From positions 186,001 to 250,000 of the forward strand of contig CAWJCU010000007.1 in NCBI GenBank assembly GCA_963841455.1: 64,000 nucleotides of DNA, given 5' to 3'. Below, piece after piece: positions 23,560-31,594 of the stretch; position 1 is the first letter of the stretch; every line of letters begins with the position of its first letter. Position numbers and translations under genes: made by a program. The notes below the pieces were generated by a model, which had not been told where the DNA came from, did no database searches, and worked only from the letters and a program-made list of their open reading frames with translations. This DNA is from JAWVFM01 sp963841455 (GTDB lineage: Bacteria; Actinomycetota; Thermoleophilia; Solirubrobacterales; 70-9).

Positions 23560-25565
23560 GCGACGAGAACAAGACCGAGAAGCTGCTCGAGGGAATCGAC
23601 GGGCCCGCCGACCTCGCGGGCCTCGACGACGAGCAGCTCCAGCAGGTCGCGCAGGAGGTTCGCGAGCTGATCATCGACGTCATCGGCGAGATCGGCGGAC
23701 ACTTCGGCGCCAACCTCGGCACCTGCGAGCTCGCGGTCGCGCTCCACAGCGTCCTCGACTCGCCGCGCGACAAGATCCTCTGGGACGTCGGCCACCAGGC
23801 GTACCCGCACAAGGTGCTCACGGGGCGCCGCGAGCGCCTCGAGACGATCCGCAAGTACGGCGGCCTCGCGCCGTTCTGCTCGATCGCCGAGTCGGAGCAC
23901 GACATCATGGGGGCCGGCCACGCCTCGACCTCGATCGGCTACGCGGTGGGCCTCAAGGAGGCCATGCGAAAGGGCATCGGTGAGGACGGCAACGTCGTCG
24001 CGGTGATCGGCGACGGCGCGCTGACAGGCGGCGTCGCCTACGAGGCGCTTCACAACGCCGGCGGGCTCGAGACGCCGATCGTGATCATCCTCAACGACAA
24101 CGGCATGTCGATCTCGCCGAACGTCGGCGCGATCTCGAGAAACTTCCAGCGCGTCCGCCTTCACCCCGGCCTCTACCACGCGCGCGAGGGCGTCGAGGAG
24201 CGGCTGACGAGGCTGCCGCTCGGCGTCGGCCGCCAGATCGAGCGCCTCGGCCCCGAGATCAAGGCGGCAATCAAGTCCTACCTCGCGCCCGGCCTCCTGT
24301 TCGAAGAGCTCGATCTGGCCTACGTCGGCATCATCGACGGACACGACGTGAGAGCTCTCCGAGGGGCGATCGGCGAGGCGCTACAGGCTGACCGCCCGGT
24401 CGTGGTTCACATCCAGACCGTGAAGGGCAAGGGGTTCGCGCCGGCCGAGGAAGGCGGCCTCGAGGGGATGGAGAAGTGGCACGCGGCGAAGCCGGGGAGC
24501 ATCGTCGACCGCCGACCGGCGCCCAAGAAGCCGCCACAGCCCGTCAGGGAAACCGACTCGCCGGAGCCGATCGAGAAGCTCGAGCCGCCGCCGCCACCCG
24601 CCCCGCCGCAGTACACGCAGGCGTTCGCCGACGCCCTCGTCGCCGAGGCGAGGCGCGACGGACGCGTGATCGGCATCACCGCCGCGATGGCCGGCGGGAC
24701 CGGGCTCTCGAAGCTGGCGGCCGAGCTGCCCGAGCAGTACTACGACGTGGGAATCGCCGAGCAGGATGCGGTGCTGTTCGCATCCGGGCTCGCCCTGCAG
24801 GGGGCGAAGCCGGTGTGCGCGATCTACTCGACGTTCCTACAGCGCGGCTACGACCAGATCGTCCATGACGTCGCGCTCCAGAACCTGAACGTGGTCTTCG
24901 CGATGGACCGCGCGGGCCTCGTCGGCGACGACGGCCCGACGCACCACGGCGCCTTCGACGTCTCGTACTTGCGATGCCTTCCGAACATGGTCCTGATGGC
25001 CCCGCGCGACGAGGCGATGCTGGCGCAGATGCTGCGCACCGCGATCGCACACGACGACGGCCCGATCGCGCTCCGCTACCCGCGGGGGGCGGCAATCGGC
25101 GTGCCGGTCCCGGCCGATCCTCAGGCGATCGAGATCGGCACCGGGGAGACCCTGCGTCCAGGCGAGCGAGTTGCGCTCCTCGGGTACGGGCTCGGCGTGA
25201 AGGTCGCGCTGGAGTCCGCGGACATTCTCGCCGGGACGGGGATCGCCGCCACGGTGGCCGACGCCCGGTTCGCGAAGCCTCTCGACACCGAGCTCATCAA
25301 CCGCCTCGCGGCCGACCACGAGCTGCTCGTCACGGTGGAGGACAACGTGCTCGCGGGCGGCTTCGGCTCCGCCGTGCTGGAGCACCTCGAGGACACGTTC
25401 GCCGGTGGGGGGAAGCGGGCGCGCGTGATCCGCGTGGGCCTACCTGACCGCTACGTCACCCACGGCAAGCCCGCGCTCCTCCACGAGGAGGTCGGACTCA
25501 CGGCCGATGGCGTCGTCGACAGGGTGATGGCCGCCCTCGGGGCACGCCAGGTCACTCCGGGGTAG
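23556..25565 (+). CDS. dxs: 1-deoxy-D-xylulose-5-phosphate synthase
   Basis: First enzyme of the MEP isoprenoid pathway; it condenses pyruvate and glyceraldehyde-3-phosphate with thiamine diphosphate. The 669-residue protein shows DVGHQAYPHKVLTGR, GAGHASTSIGYAVG, the ThDP/Mg motif GDGALTGGVAYEALHNAG ... NDNGMSIS, DGHDV, the second-domain IAEQDAVLFASGLALQG and DRAGLVGDDGPTHHGAFD, and a C-terminal transketolase domain. Between the first and second domains lies a proline-rich linker (about residues 315-350, with APKKPPQPV and PPPPPAPP) longer than usual. The ATG overlaps the ispA stop. Confidence 0.97.
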   Translation: MSDENKTEKLLEGIDGPADLAGLDDEQLQQVAQEVRELIIDVIGEIGGHFGANLGTCELAVALHSVLDSPRDKILWDVGHQAYPHKVLTGRRERLETIRKYGGLAPFCSIAESEHDIMGAGHASTSIGYAVGLKEAMRKGIGEDGNVVAVIGDGALTGGVAYEALHNAGGLETPIVIILNDNGMSISPNVGAISRNFQRVRLHPGLYHAREGVEERLTRLPLGVGRQIERLGPEIKAAIKSYLAPGLLFEELDLAYVGIIDGHDVRALRGAIGEALQADRPVVVHIQTVKGKGFAPAEEGGLEGMEKWHAAKPGSIVDRRPAPKKPPQPVRETDSPEPIEKLEPPPPPAPPQYTQAFADALVAEARRDGRVIGITAAMAGGTGLSKLAAELPEQYYDVGIAEQDAVLFASGLALQGAKPVCAIYSTFLQRGYDQIVHDVALQNLNVVFAMDRAGLVGDDGPTHHGAFDVSYLRCLPNMVLMAPRDEAMLAQMLRTAIAHDDGPIALRYPRGAAIGVPVPADPQAIEIGTGETLRPGERVALLGYGLGVKVALESADILAGTGIAATVADARFAKPLDTELINRLAADHELLVTVEDNVLAGGFGSAVLEHLEDTFAGGGKRARVIRVGLPDRYVTHGKPALLHEEVGLTADGVVDRVMAALGARQVTPG

Positions 25566-25573
25566 GCGCGCCC

Positions 25574-25801
25574 TCAGTAGTAGCGGCCGCTCGGCCTGGT
25601 GTAGCGCCCGCCGCTCGCGCGGCGGCGCGCGCGGGCGGTCGCAGTCAGCTCCTGGAAGCCGGCGACGATCAGGCCCAGGATCCCGACGATGATCAGGATC
25701 AGCCCGATCAGGTGCTCGTTGACCCCGGCGATGTGAAAGTGGGTCGCGTAGCGGATGATCGCGCCGGCCGCGATCACGAATATGGCTGCACCGAATGTCA
25801 T
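25574..25801 (-). CDS. Small two-helix membrane protein (DUF6458-like)
   Basis: A 75-residue protein with two hydrophobic helices (FGAAIFVIAAGAIIRYAT and LIGLILIIVGILGLIVAGFQEL) and a basic, Tyr/Gly-ended tail. It is a clear paralogue of the 66-residue product of 26586-26786: both begin MTF.AAI..IAAGAI.RYA and share GLIL.IVG..GL. Such small proteins are common in Actinobacteria; no function is known to me. A TAGGGC box stands six bases before the ATG, so it may be transcribed on its own. Confidence 0.75.
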   Translation of the reverse strand: MTFGAAIFVIAAGAIIRYATHFHIAGVNEHLIGLILIIVGILGLIVAGFQELTATARARRRASGGRYTRPSGRYY

Positions 25802-25837
25802 GGAGCCGCCCTACCCGGCGGCCGCCGGGGCAAACAG

Positions 25838-26575
25838 TCAGGCGTTCAGACGTTTGTCCAGCCAGCGGGCGTTGCGCACGGCGAACGCCTGCCAGTCGTT
25901 GTTGAAGTACGTGTAGACCTCGGTGCGGGAGCGCCAGGCGGAAATCCTCCGGCGCCACGTCTCGAGCTCGGCTTTCGAGTAGTTGCCGCCATGCCCGCGC
26001 CGTCCGTGGTGAAAGCGGACGTACGTCCAATCCGTGGTCAGCCTGCGCTCCTGGAACGGCCACTTCGGGCTGTCACTGAGCACCAGAGCCGCACCGTGGT
26101 CGGCGAGGATTTCGTACACGCCCTGATCGAACCAGCTCGGGTGGCGGAATTCGAAGGCGTGGCGGAGACCGCTCGGGGCGCGCTCGAGTGCGCCTGATAG
26201 CCGGGCGTCGTCGCGCTTGAAGTTCTCCGGCAGCTGCCAGAGGATCGGCCCGAGCTTGCCCGCCTCGACGAGCGGCTCGAGCTTTGCGAAGAACAGGCCG
26301 GTCCCACCCTTCTTCGGCTCCTTCAGCCTGTAGACGTGGGTCATGTAGCGGCTCGTCTTGACGGCGAACACGAAGTCGTCGGGGGTCTCGTTCGCCCACG
26401 CCCTTACCGCCTTCTCGGTCGGCAGGCGATAGAAGGTCGCGTTGATCTCGACCGTCGAGAACGTCGCGCCGTAGCGCTCGAGCCAGCTGCGCTGCGGTAG
26501 GCCCTCCGGGTACAGCACGCCGCGCCAGTCGCGGTAGTTCCACCCCGAGCAGCCGATGTGGGCCGGCCGCGCCAT
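25838..26575 (-). CDS. DUF72 (YecE-like) family protein
   Basis: A 245-residue protein of the DUF72 family, a TIM-barrel-like fold without an agreed reaction. Signature parts are IGCSGWNYRDWRGVLYPEGLPQRSWLERYGATFSTVEINATFYRLP, FVFAVKTSRYMTHV, ILWQLPENFK, AFEFRHPSWF, and near the end YVRFHHGRRGHGGNYSKAEL and VYTYFNNDWQAFAVRNA. All are intact. It follows the small membrane gene at 26586 by ten bases on the same strand and may be cotranscribed with it. Confidence 0.93.
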   Translation of the reverse strand: MARPAHIGCSGWNYRDWRGVLYPEGLPQRSWLERYGATFSTVEINATFYRLPTEKAVRAWANETPDDFVFAVKTSRYMTHVYRLKEPKKGGTGLFFAKLEPLVEAGKLGPILWQLPENFKRDDARLSGALERAPSGLRHAFEFRHPSWFDQGVYEILADHGAALVLSDSPKWPFQERRLTTDWTYVRFHHGRRGHGGNYSKAELETWRRRISAWRSRTEVYTYFNNDWQAFAVRNARWLDKRLNA

Positions 26576-26585
26576 CCGGGGCGCC

Positions 26586-26786
26586 TCAGCGCGGGTCGTT
26601 CGGCCCGCGCTTGGCGCGATCGGTCCAGATGAGCTCCTGCACGAACGCGAGCACGAGCCCGGCGAACCCGACGATCATGAGGATTAGCCCCAGCGTGTCG
26701 AGGTTGACGACGTCGGTCTGAACCGTGAGCGCGTAACGCACGATCGCGCCGGCGGCGATGAGCAGGATCGCGGCGGCGAAGGTCAT
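26586..26786 (-). CDS. Small two-helix membrane protein, paralogue of 25574-25801
   Basis: A 66-residue membrane protein: MTFAAAILLIAAGAIVRYA, then LDTLGLILMIVGFAGLVLAFVQEL, then a basic end. The ATG at 26786 is the start shared with the paralogue; the much longer frame upstream (to 27578) is antisense to the nuclease gene and not real. A minus-strand TAGCCT box lies seven bases before the ATG. The two paralogues flank the DUF72 gene. Confidence 0.75.
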   Translation of the reverse strand: MTFAAAILLIAAGAIVRYALTVQTDVVNLDTLGLILMIVGFAGLVLAFVQELIWTDRAKRGPNDPR

Positions 26787-26793
26787 GGCCGGC

Positions 26794-26799
26794 AGGCTA
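26794..26799 (-). promoter_or_regulatory. Putative -10 box before the small membrane gene
   Basis: Minus-strand TAGCCT, seven bases before the ATG at 26786. It would drive the small membrane gene and DUF72 together as a leaderless transcript. Confidence 0.5.
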
Positions 26800-26837
26800 C
26801 CCGGGTTGCGGCCGCGGACAACGCCAAGCTTGTCGTT

Positions 26838-27617
26838 GTGCAGGTGAAGCTGCTCTCCTGGAATGTGGCCGGCCGAGTCGCCCTGCTCGGCTCGCAGACG
26901 GCGGCGGTGGCGCGGCAGGGCGCCGACCTCGTCGCCCTTCAGGAGGTTCGCGCCAGCACGGCGCGGGCGTGGCGCGAGGCGCTCGCCGGCGCCGGTCTTC
27001 CGTTCGCGCTCGACAGCGGCGATCTGTCGCCGCGGCGCCTCTTCAACCTGCTCGCGAGCCGGTGGGAACTGACGGAGCTGCCGCCCGTCGGCGCTCCGCA
27101 GCCAGAACGCGTCGTCTCGGCCGTCGCCGCGTCGCCGGCCGGCCTGATCGAGATCCACAACGCCCACATCCCGCCGGCGGCGTCGAACGGCCTCGTGAAG
27201 GTGGAGACATGCGAGGCGCTCTTCGAGCGGCTCGCGCGCCCGGCGAACCGGCACCGGGTCCTCTGTGGGGACCTGAACACGCCTCGACTCGAGAGGGAGG
27301 ACGGCGAGGTCGAGACGTTCGCCTCGAACCACCCGCCCTGGGAGGAGCGCTGGGACGGGGCCGAGCGCTCGCTCCTCGTCGGCCTCGCGGAGTGGGACCT
27401 CCGCGACGCGTTCCGGGGCCTGAACGGCTACGACCGCCGCGACGTGAGCTGGGTGATGAACACGCGATCGCGGCGAAAGGCCGGCCACCGACTCGACCAC
27501 GTGCTCGCCTCGCGGAGCCTGGATCCCGTCTGGTGCGACTACGAGCACGGATGGCGGGAGGCCGGCCTCAGCGACCATTCGGCCATCATGGCGGTATTCG
27601 AGCCGGACGCCAGATGA
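26838..27617 (+). CDS. Endonuclease/exonuclease/phosphatase family hydrolase
   Basis: A 259-residue metal-dependent phosphoesterase of the EEP superfamily (exonuclease III/DNase I fold). Visible catalytic parts are LLSWNVAGR (Asn), LVALQEVRA (Glu), IHNAHIPPA, CGDLNTPR (Asp and Asn) and the terminal GLSDHSAIMAVF (Asp-His pair). The substrate may be DNA or another phosphodiester; this cannot be decided. It starts with GTG and has no Shine-Dalgarno. Its stop overlaps the P450 start (ATGA), so the two are translationally coupled, an unusual pairing. Confidence 0.85.
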   Translation: MQVKLLSWNVAGRVALLGSQTAAVARQGADLVALQEVRASTARAWREALAGAGLPFALDSGDLSPRRLFNLLASRWELTELPPVGAPQPERVVSAVAASPAGLIEIHNAHIPPAASNGLVKVETCEALFERLARPANRHRVLCGDLNTPRLEREDGEVETFASNHPPWEERWDGAERSLLVGLAEWDLRDAFRGLNGYDRRDVSWVMNTRSRRKAGHRLDHVLASRSLDPVWCDYEHGWREAGLSDHSAIMAVFEPDAR

Positions 27618-28912
27618 CGGAGCTGCCCCCAGGCCCGCGATCCCCCGCGACCGTGAACACGGCCCGTTTCGTCATGCGGCCGATGGAGACCCTGCTCGGC
27701 TGGCACCGTCGCTACGGCGACGTCTTCACCGCGAAGTACCTGATATTCGGCACGGGTGTCTACGTCGCCGACCCCGCGGCGATCCGCGAGCTCATGACCG
27801 GGGATCAGTCGGACCTCCACGCCGGCGAGGCCAACGCACCCCTCGCCGGGGTGCTCGGGGACCACTCGGTCCTCGTGCTCGACGGCCCCGAGCACCTGCG
27901 GCAGCGCAAGCTCCTGCTCCCTCCGTTCCAGGGCTCGGCGGTCAAGTCGTTCCGCGACGTGATCCGCGACGTCGCGGAGGCCGAGGTCGCGCGCTGGCGC
28001 CCGGGCCAGGACATCGTGATGCGGGACCGGATGCGCGCGCTCACGTTCGAGGTCATCTGCAGGGCGGTGTTCGGCGTCACCGAGCCGGAGCGGGTCGAGC
28101 GACTTCGGGTGGCGATGCTCGCGGTCGTCGACAGCGGGGCGACGTTCCTGCTGCCCGGCCCCCTCAAATGGGACCTCGGGCCGAGGAGCCCGGCCGGGCG
28201 GCTGAAGCGCCGGATCAAGGCCGCGGACGCCCTCGTGTACGAGGAGATTGCCCGTCGTCGCGGCGAGCCCGATCTGGAGGAGCGAACCGACGTCCTGTCG
28301 CTCCTGATGCGCGCCCGCGACGAGGACGGCAACCCGATGACCGACGTCGAGCTCCGCGACGAGCTCGCGACGATGCTCGCTGCCGGTCACGAGACGACGG
28401 CGACGGGCCTTGCCTTCGCGTTCGATCTGCTGCTCCACGACCAGCCGACGTTGGAGCGACTTCGATTGGAGCTTGACGGCAGCGACGACTCGTACCTCGA
28501 CGCCGTCGTCACCGAGACCCTTCGGATCCGTCCGGTCATCGACGGGGCCGAGCGGACGCTGAAGAAGGCTCGCACCATCGGTGGCTGGGACCTCCCGCCC
28601 GGCATCCGCGTCTACCCGGCGATCGTTCTCGTCCACCACCGCGAGGATCTCTATCCCGAGCCCGACCGCTTCCGCCCGGAGCGATTCCTCCACGCCGGCG
28701 TCGAGTCCTACGCCTGGCTTCCGTTCGGCGGCGGCATCCGACGCTGCATCGGAGCCGCTCTGGCCCAGGCCGAGATGGCGGAGGTGATCCGCACGGTTGT
28801 CTCGAGCGTCGAGCTCGAGCCCGTGCGCCCCGAGCCCGACCCGGTCGTGATCCGGGGCATCACGCTGGTTCCCAAGCACGGGACACCAGTTCGCGTCGCT
28901 CGCGCCGCATGA
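27614..28912 (+). CDS. Cytochrome P450
   Basis: A 432-residue haem-thiolate monooxygenase. The I-helix oxygen-binding motif is AGHETT, the ExxR pair is in VVTETLRIRP, and the haem-cysteine loop is FGGGIRRCIG. PERFLHAG and the meander region are also normal. There is no membrane anchor, so it is soluble and needs separate redox partners, which are not in the window. The substrate is unknown. It sits between an EEP hydrolase and an acetyltransferase, joined to both by ATGA overlaps; the trio might act on one small molecule, but that is an inference. Confidence 0.95.
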   Translation: MTELPPGPRSPATVNTARFVMRPMETLLGWHRRYGDVFTAKYLIFGTGVYVADPAAIRELMTGDQSDLHAGEANAPLAGVLGDHSVLVLDGPEHLRQRKLLLPPFQGSAVKSFRDVIRDVAEAEVARWRPGQDIVMRDRMRALTFEVICRAVFGVTEPERVERLRVAMLAVVDSGATFLLPGPLKWDLGPRSPAGRLKRRIKAADALVYEEIARRRGEPDLEERTDVLSLLMRARDEDGNPMTDVELRDELATMLAAGHETTATGLAFAFDLLLHDQPTLERLRLELDGSDDSYLDAVVTETLRIRPVIDGAERTLKKARTIGGWDLPPGIRVYPAIVLVHHREDLYPEPDRFRPERFLHAGVESYAWLPFGGGIRRCIGAALAQAEMAEVIRTVVSSVELEPVRPEPDPVVIRGITLVPKHGTPVRVARAA

Positions 28913-29499
28913 ATGTCGGCGTTGCGACGGCTGAGCAGGCAGGCGACGTCACGAAAACGATCTCGCACGCCTTTCACGACGATCCGACGTGGAGCTGGGC
29001 ATTCCCGGATCCAGATCGCCGGCAAGCTCAGTACGAGGTCTGGTGGCGTCTCCTGGTGGACGGGGCGATGCGCTACCCGTGGGTGCTCAGCACGCCTGGG
29101 TGCGAGGTGGCCGCCGTGTGGTTGCCGCCGGACGGCACCGAGCTTCGCCCTGAGGACGAGGAGCGGGTCCCCTCGGTCGTAGCTGAGCTCGTGGGAGACC
29201 ACGCGCCGGCGTTCATCGACCTGCTGGACCGCTTCGACGCCGCGAGGCCGGTTGATCAGCCGCATTACTACCTGTCGCTTCTGGGGGTGGACGACCCGCA
29301 CCGCGGCAAGGGCCTGGGCATGGCCATGCTCACCGACAACCTCCGCCGCTTCGACGAGCTCGGCGTGCCGACATATCTCGAGTCGAGCAACAGCGCGAAC
29401 AACCCGAAGTACGAGCGGCTCGGCTACACGCCGATCGGCGAGTTCACGACGCCGGACGACGCAGTGGCCATCACCAAGTACTGGCGCTACGCCCCCTAG
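28909..29499 (+). CDS. GNAT family N-acetyltransferase
   Basis: A 196-residue acetyl-CoA-dependent transferase. The acetyl-CoA motif A reads YYLSLLGVDDPHRGKGLGMAMLTDNL (the R/Q-x-x-G-x-G/A turn is RGKGLG), followed by the strand TYLESSNSANNPKYERLGYTPIGEF. The N-terminal half is of the kind found in actinobacterial GNATs of unknown substrate (FHDDPTWSWAFPD). It is the third gene of the overlapping EEP-P450-GNAT run and its stop overlaps the convergent SnoaL-like gene. Confidence 0.88.
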   Translation: MNVGVATAEQAGDVTKTISHAFHDDPTWSWAFPDPDRRQAQYEVWWRLLVDGAMRYPWVLSTPGCEVAAVWLPPDGTELRPEDEERVPSVVAELVGDHAPAFIDLLDRFDAARPVDQPHYYLSLLGVDDPHRGKGLGMAMLTDNLRRFDELGVPTYLESSNSANNPKYERLGYTPIGEFTTPDDAVAITKYWRYAP

Positions 29500-29897
29500 C
29501 GCAGCCCGGCTGCCTCGAGGGCCTTGGATTGGTCCATATAGCCCTGCATGCGGGCCACCCGCCCGTTACGCACCCCAAAGACGACGGCCGTGTCGTTCTC
29601 GAGCTCGACCCCGCTGCCCTTCCCGCGCCGATATTCGCGCATCAGGACGACCACGTCGTCGCCTGCATCGATGAACTCCTGGGGCTCGAATCGGCGCTCC
29701 TCCCAGGCCTCGAGGTCCTCGGCCTCGAACACCTCGATGATCTGAGTGATGCCGTGGGCGATGCGGCCCTCTTCGAGGCCACCGACGGTGCCGTGGAACT
29801 CGACATCGGGCTCCGTCAGCTGCGCCACCCGCTCCCAATCCTGTGTCGTGGATGCCTCGAAGGCCTCCCGGACGACCTGGACGTTCGCCTGTGACAT
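29496..29897 (-). CDS. SnoaL-like (NTF2 fold) protein 1
   Basis: A 133-residue single-domain protein of the SnoaL-like/NTF2 cone-barrel fold. Typical parts are the first helix MSQANVQVVREAFEAS, then EPDVEFHGTVGG, IDAGDDVVVLMREYRRGKGSGVE and the end SKALEAAGLR. Members of this fold may be isomerases, hydrolases or ligand binders; no catalytic residues can be assigned with safety. At least five relatives are in this window. The start is the ATG at 29897; the longer reading to 30113 lacks family similarity. Confidence 0.85.
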   Translation of the reverse strand: MSQANVQVVREAFEASTTQDWERVAQLTEPDVEFHGTVGGLEEGRIAHGITQIIEVFEAEDLEAWEERRFEPQEFIDAGDDVVVLMREYRRGKGSGVELENDTAVVFGVRNGRVARMQGYMDQSKALEAAGLR

Positions 29898-29917
29898 CGA
29901 CCGCGCGGTGGGACTCG

Positions 29918-30088
29918 CTACAGGCCGGAGCCGGCGATCTCGACGATCTGATCCACGCTCACGAAATGCGTCTCGCCGACCAGGTCCGCGATCTCGATAA
30001 AGCCGCCCTTGTCGCGCTGGGCCTTCTTCTTGATCTCCTCGGGCGTCTCGGGCGAGCTGATCGAGCCACCGGTCGTGAGCGTGATCAT
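29918..30088 (-). CDS. Small conserved-looking protein of unknown function
   Basis: A 56-residue frame starting MITLTTGGSISSPETPEEIKK and ending GETHFVSVDQIVEIAGSGL. The alternation of beta-like strands and one charged helix suggests a small folded domain, and codon use is like that of real genes here. I do not recognise the family. A longer start at 30151 is possible, but the sequence before the chosen ATG looks non-coding. It lies 20 bases upstream of the SnoaL-like gene on the same strand. Confidence 0.5.
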   Translation of the reverse strand: MITLTTGGSISSPETPEEIKKKAQRDKGGFIEIADLVGETHFVSVDQIVEIAGSGL

Positions 30089-30334
30089 CGACTTCGCCGT
30101 TTCCGCCACGCACCGGAGCCTATCCCCAGCTGCGTCTATGCGGTGCGCCATACGCTGAGCCCACGGACATTCAATTCATCGCGAGCTTGGTCGTGATTGC
30201 GCCAGACCGACAACCTTGATGGAGCGCCCTGATGCGGTTGATGCCCGCTATACCGTGGACGAGCCGCATCAGAGCTCCCAATGGCGGGTCAGCGCCGCCG
30301 ACCTGGGCGCGGCGACGATTCGGCTCGATCAGTG

Positions 30335-30370
30335 CAAAAAGAGAGCCCCCCGCGGGGACGGGGGGCTCTC
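30335..30370 (-). terminator. Intrinsic terminator of the 30433-30786 gene
   Basis: On the minus strand a 10-bp perfect stem (GAGAGCCCCC/GGGGGCTCTC) with a 10-base GC-rich loop is followed by TTTTTGC. It lies 63 bases past the stop of the membrane-protein gene. The rest of the gene-free stretch 30089-30432 shows no other clear feature; short frames there look non-coding. Confidence 0.85.
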
Positions 30371-30432
30371 GGGGTACAGGGAGGAGAGATATGTGTGCTT
30401 ATTTGATTGTTTGAGGAAGGTCGAACGCCTCT

Positions 30433-30786
30433 TTAGGCGCCGGCAGGCACGCTCCACCGCGTCGATGCTGTGAGAGCGGCCTGGCCGACGCCGACGCCGA
30501 CCAGAAAGACGGTTGCACGCCACTCGCCGCTCGCTACGCCGAGCGCGAGGCCGGCGAGGATGGCGACCGCCGCGAGGACGTTGTCGAACGCGGCGTGAGC
30601 GGTAAGGGGCATGCGGCGCTCCGGCCCGCCGATCTGCACGGCTGTGCCGATCGCGAGCGCCCCGAGGACGACCGAGATGATCGTCGCGGAGCGGCCGAGC
30701 CCGAGCACGAACGGCGCGGCCATCACGGCGGCGCCGCCGAGGATCTCGACTGCGGCGTGGAGCGTGTGAGAGACGGTGCGGATCAT
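30433..30786 (-). CDS. Small four-helix membrane protein under a CRP-type site
   Basis: A 117-residue integral membrane protein with four hydrophobic helices: HAAVEILGGAAVMAAPFVLGL, ATIISVVLGALAIGTAVQI, AFDNVLAAVAILAGLALGVAS and ATVFLVGVGVGQAAL. The pattern recalls SPW-repeat-like proteins but the SPW motif itself is absent. Function unknown. The start is the ATG at 30786, eight bases after a minus-strand TATTCT box, which implies a nearly leaderless transcript. A perfect TGTGA-N6-TCACA palindrome is centred about 41.5 bases before the predicted start of transcription, the class II activator position. A strong terminator follows the gene. Confidence 0.72.
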   Translation of the reverse strand: MIRTVSHTLHAAVEILGGAAVMAAPFVLGLGRSATIISVVLGALAIGTAVQIGGPERRMPLTAHAAFDNVLAAVAILAGLALGVASGEWRATVFLVGVGVGQAALTASTRWSVPAGA

Positions 30787-30794
30787 CGCCAACG

Positions 30795-30800
30795 AGAATA
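30795..30800 (-). promoter_or_regulatory. Putative -10 box of the membrane-protein gene
   Basis: Minus-strand TATTCT, eight bases before the ATG at 30786, predicting transcription from about 30788. Confidence 0.5.
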
Positions 30801-30820
30801 CGAACGTACGTGCGGTTTGT

Positions 30821-30838
30821 GTGTGATCGAGCTCACAC
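30821..30838. promoter_or_regulatory. CRP/GlxR-type operator between divergent genes
   Basis: GTGTGATCGAGCTCACAC contains the exact TGTGA-N6-TCACA palindrome bound by CRP-family regulators (CRP, GlxR and the mycobacterial CRP). Its centre (30829.5) is about -41.5 for the leftward membrane-protein gene and about -33.5 for rightward tlyA. The first fits activation, the second repression by covering the -35. No crp gene is in the window. Confidence 0.65.
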
Positions 30839-30850
30839 TCGGCGGGCCGG

Positions 30851-30856
30851 TACCTT
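30851..30856 (+). promoter_or_regulatory. Putative -10 box of tlyA
   Basis: TACCTT followed by six bases and the GTG of tlyA; transcription would start at the GTG itself. Confidence 0.5.
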
Positions 30857-30862
30857 CTGCCC

Positions 30863-31594
30863 GTGCCTCGCCGCCGGATCGACACGCTGCTGGCCGAGCG
30901 CGGGCTCGCGCGCTCCCGATCCAGCGCCGCAGGTGAGATTCGCGCGGGACGCGTGCGGATCGGGCGCGGGGGAGAGGTGGCGTCGAAGCCCGGGCAGCTC
31001 GTGCCCGACGACGCCGAGCTCGCCGTCGACGGCGGGCCGCGCTACGTATCCCGAGGCGGCCTGAAGCTCGAGAGCGCGCTCGACGCGCTTGGGCTAGACG
31101 TGAAGGGCCGGGTGTGCCTCGACGTCGGGGCATCGACCGGTGGGTTCACCGACTGCCTGCTCTCGCGCGGCGCGGAGCGGGTGATCGCGCTCGACGTCGG
31201 CCACGGTCAGCTCGACTGGGGCCTCCGCAACGACGATCGCGTCGAGGTCATGGAGCGCGTGAATGCCCGGGGGGTGCGGCCCGACGACCTTGCGTACGAA
31301 CCCGAGCTGGTCACGATCGACGTCTCGTTCATCTCGCTGCGGAAGATCCTGCCGGCGGTCGTCGACTGCCTCGCCGAGGGCGGGGAGGTCCTGGCGATGG
31401 TGAAGCCGCAGTTCGAGCTCCAGCGAGGGGCGGTCGGCAAGGGGGGCGTCGTCAGCGACCCCGCTGAGAGACAGCGCGCAGTCGACGGGGTCGCGGCGGC
31501 GGCGCATGCGCTCGGCCTGACGTTGTGCGGGACCGCCCCCGCCGGCGTCGCCGGGCCGAAGGGCAACCGGGAGGTCTTCCTGTGGCTTCGGTAA
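30863..31594 (+). CDS. tlyA: TlyA family rRNA 2'-O-methyltransferase
   Basis: TlyA methylates the 2'-O of cytidines in 16S and 23S rRNA; loss gives capreomycin resistance in mycobacteria. The 243-residue protein has an N-terminal S4 RNA-binding domain (RIDTLLAERGLARSRSSAAGEIRAGRV, then YVSRGGLKLESAL) and a Rossmann methyltransferase domain with LDVGASTGGFTDCLLSRGA, TIDVSFISLRKILP and MVKPQFE. The characteristic KDKE residues correspond to the lysines and Asp in these motifs. It overlaps nadK by 13 bases and opens the conserved actinobacterial block tlyA-nadK-recN-steA-steB-pyrG. Confidence 0.94.
   Translation: MPRRRIDTLLAERGLARSRSSAAGEIRAGRVRIGRGGEVASKPGQLVPDDAELAVDGGPRYVSRGGLKLESALDALGLDVKGRVCLDVGASTGGFTDCLLSRGAERVIALDVGHGQLDWGLRNDDRVEVMERVNARGVRPDDLAYEPELVTIDVSFISLRKILPAVVDCLAEGGEVLAMVKPQFELQRGAVGKGGVVSDPAERQRAVDGVAAAAHALGLTLCGTAPAGVAGPKGNREVFLWLR

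Noticed and set aside
26969..28912. 647-codon frame appearing to fuse a basic N-terminus to the P450
   Set aside because: The first 215 codons are out of frame with the nuclease gene and resemble nothing; the P450 has its own ATG overlapping the nuclease stop.
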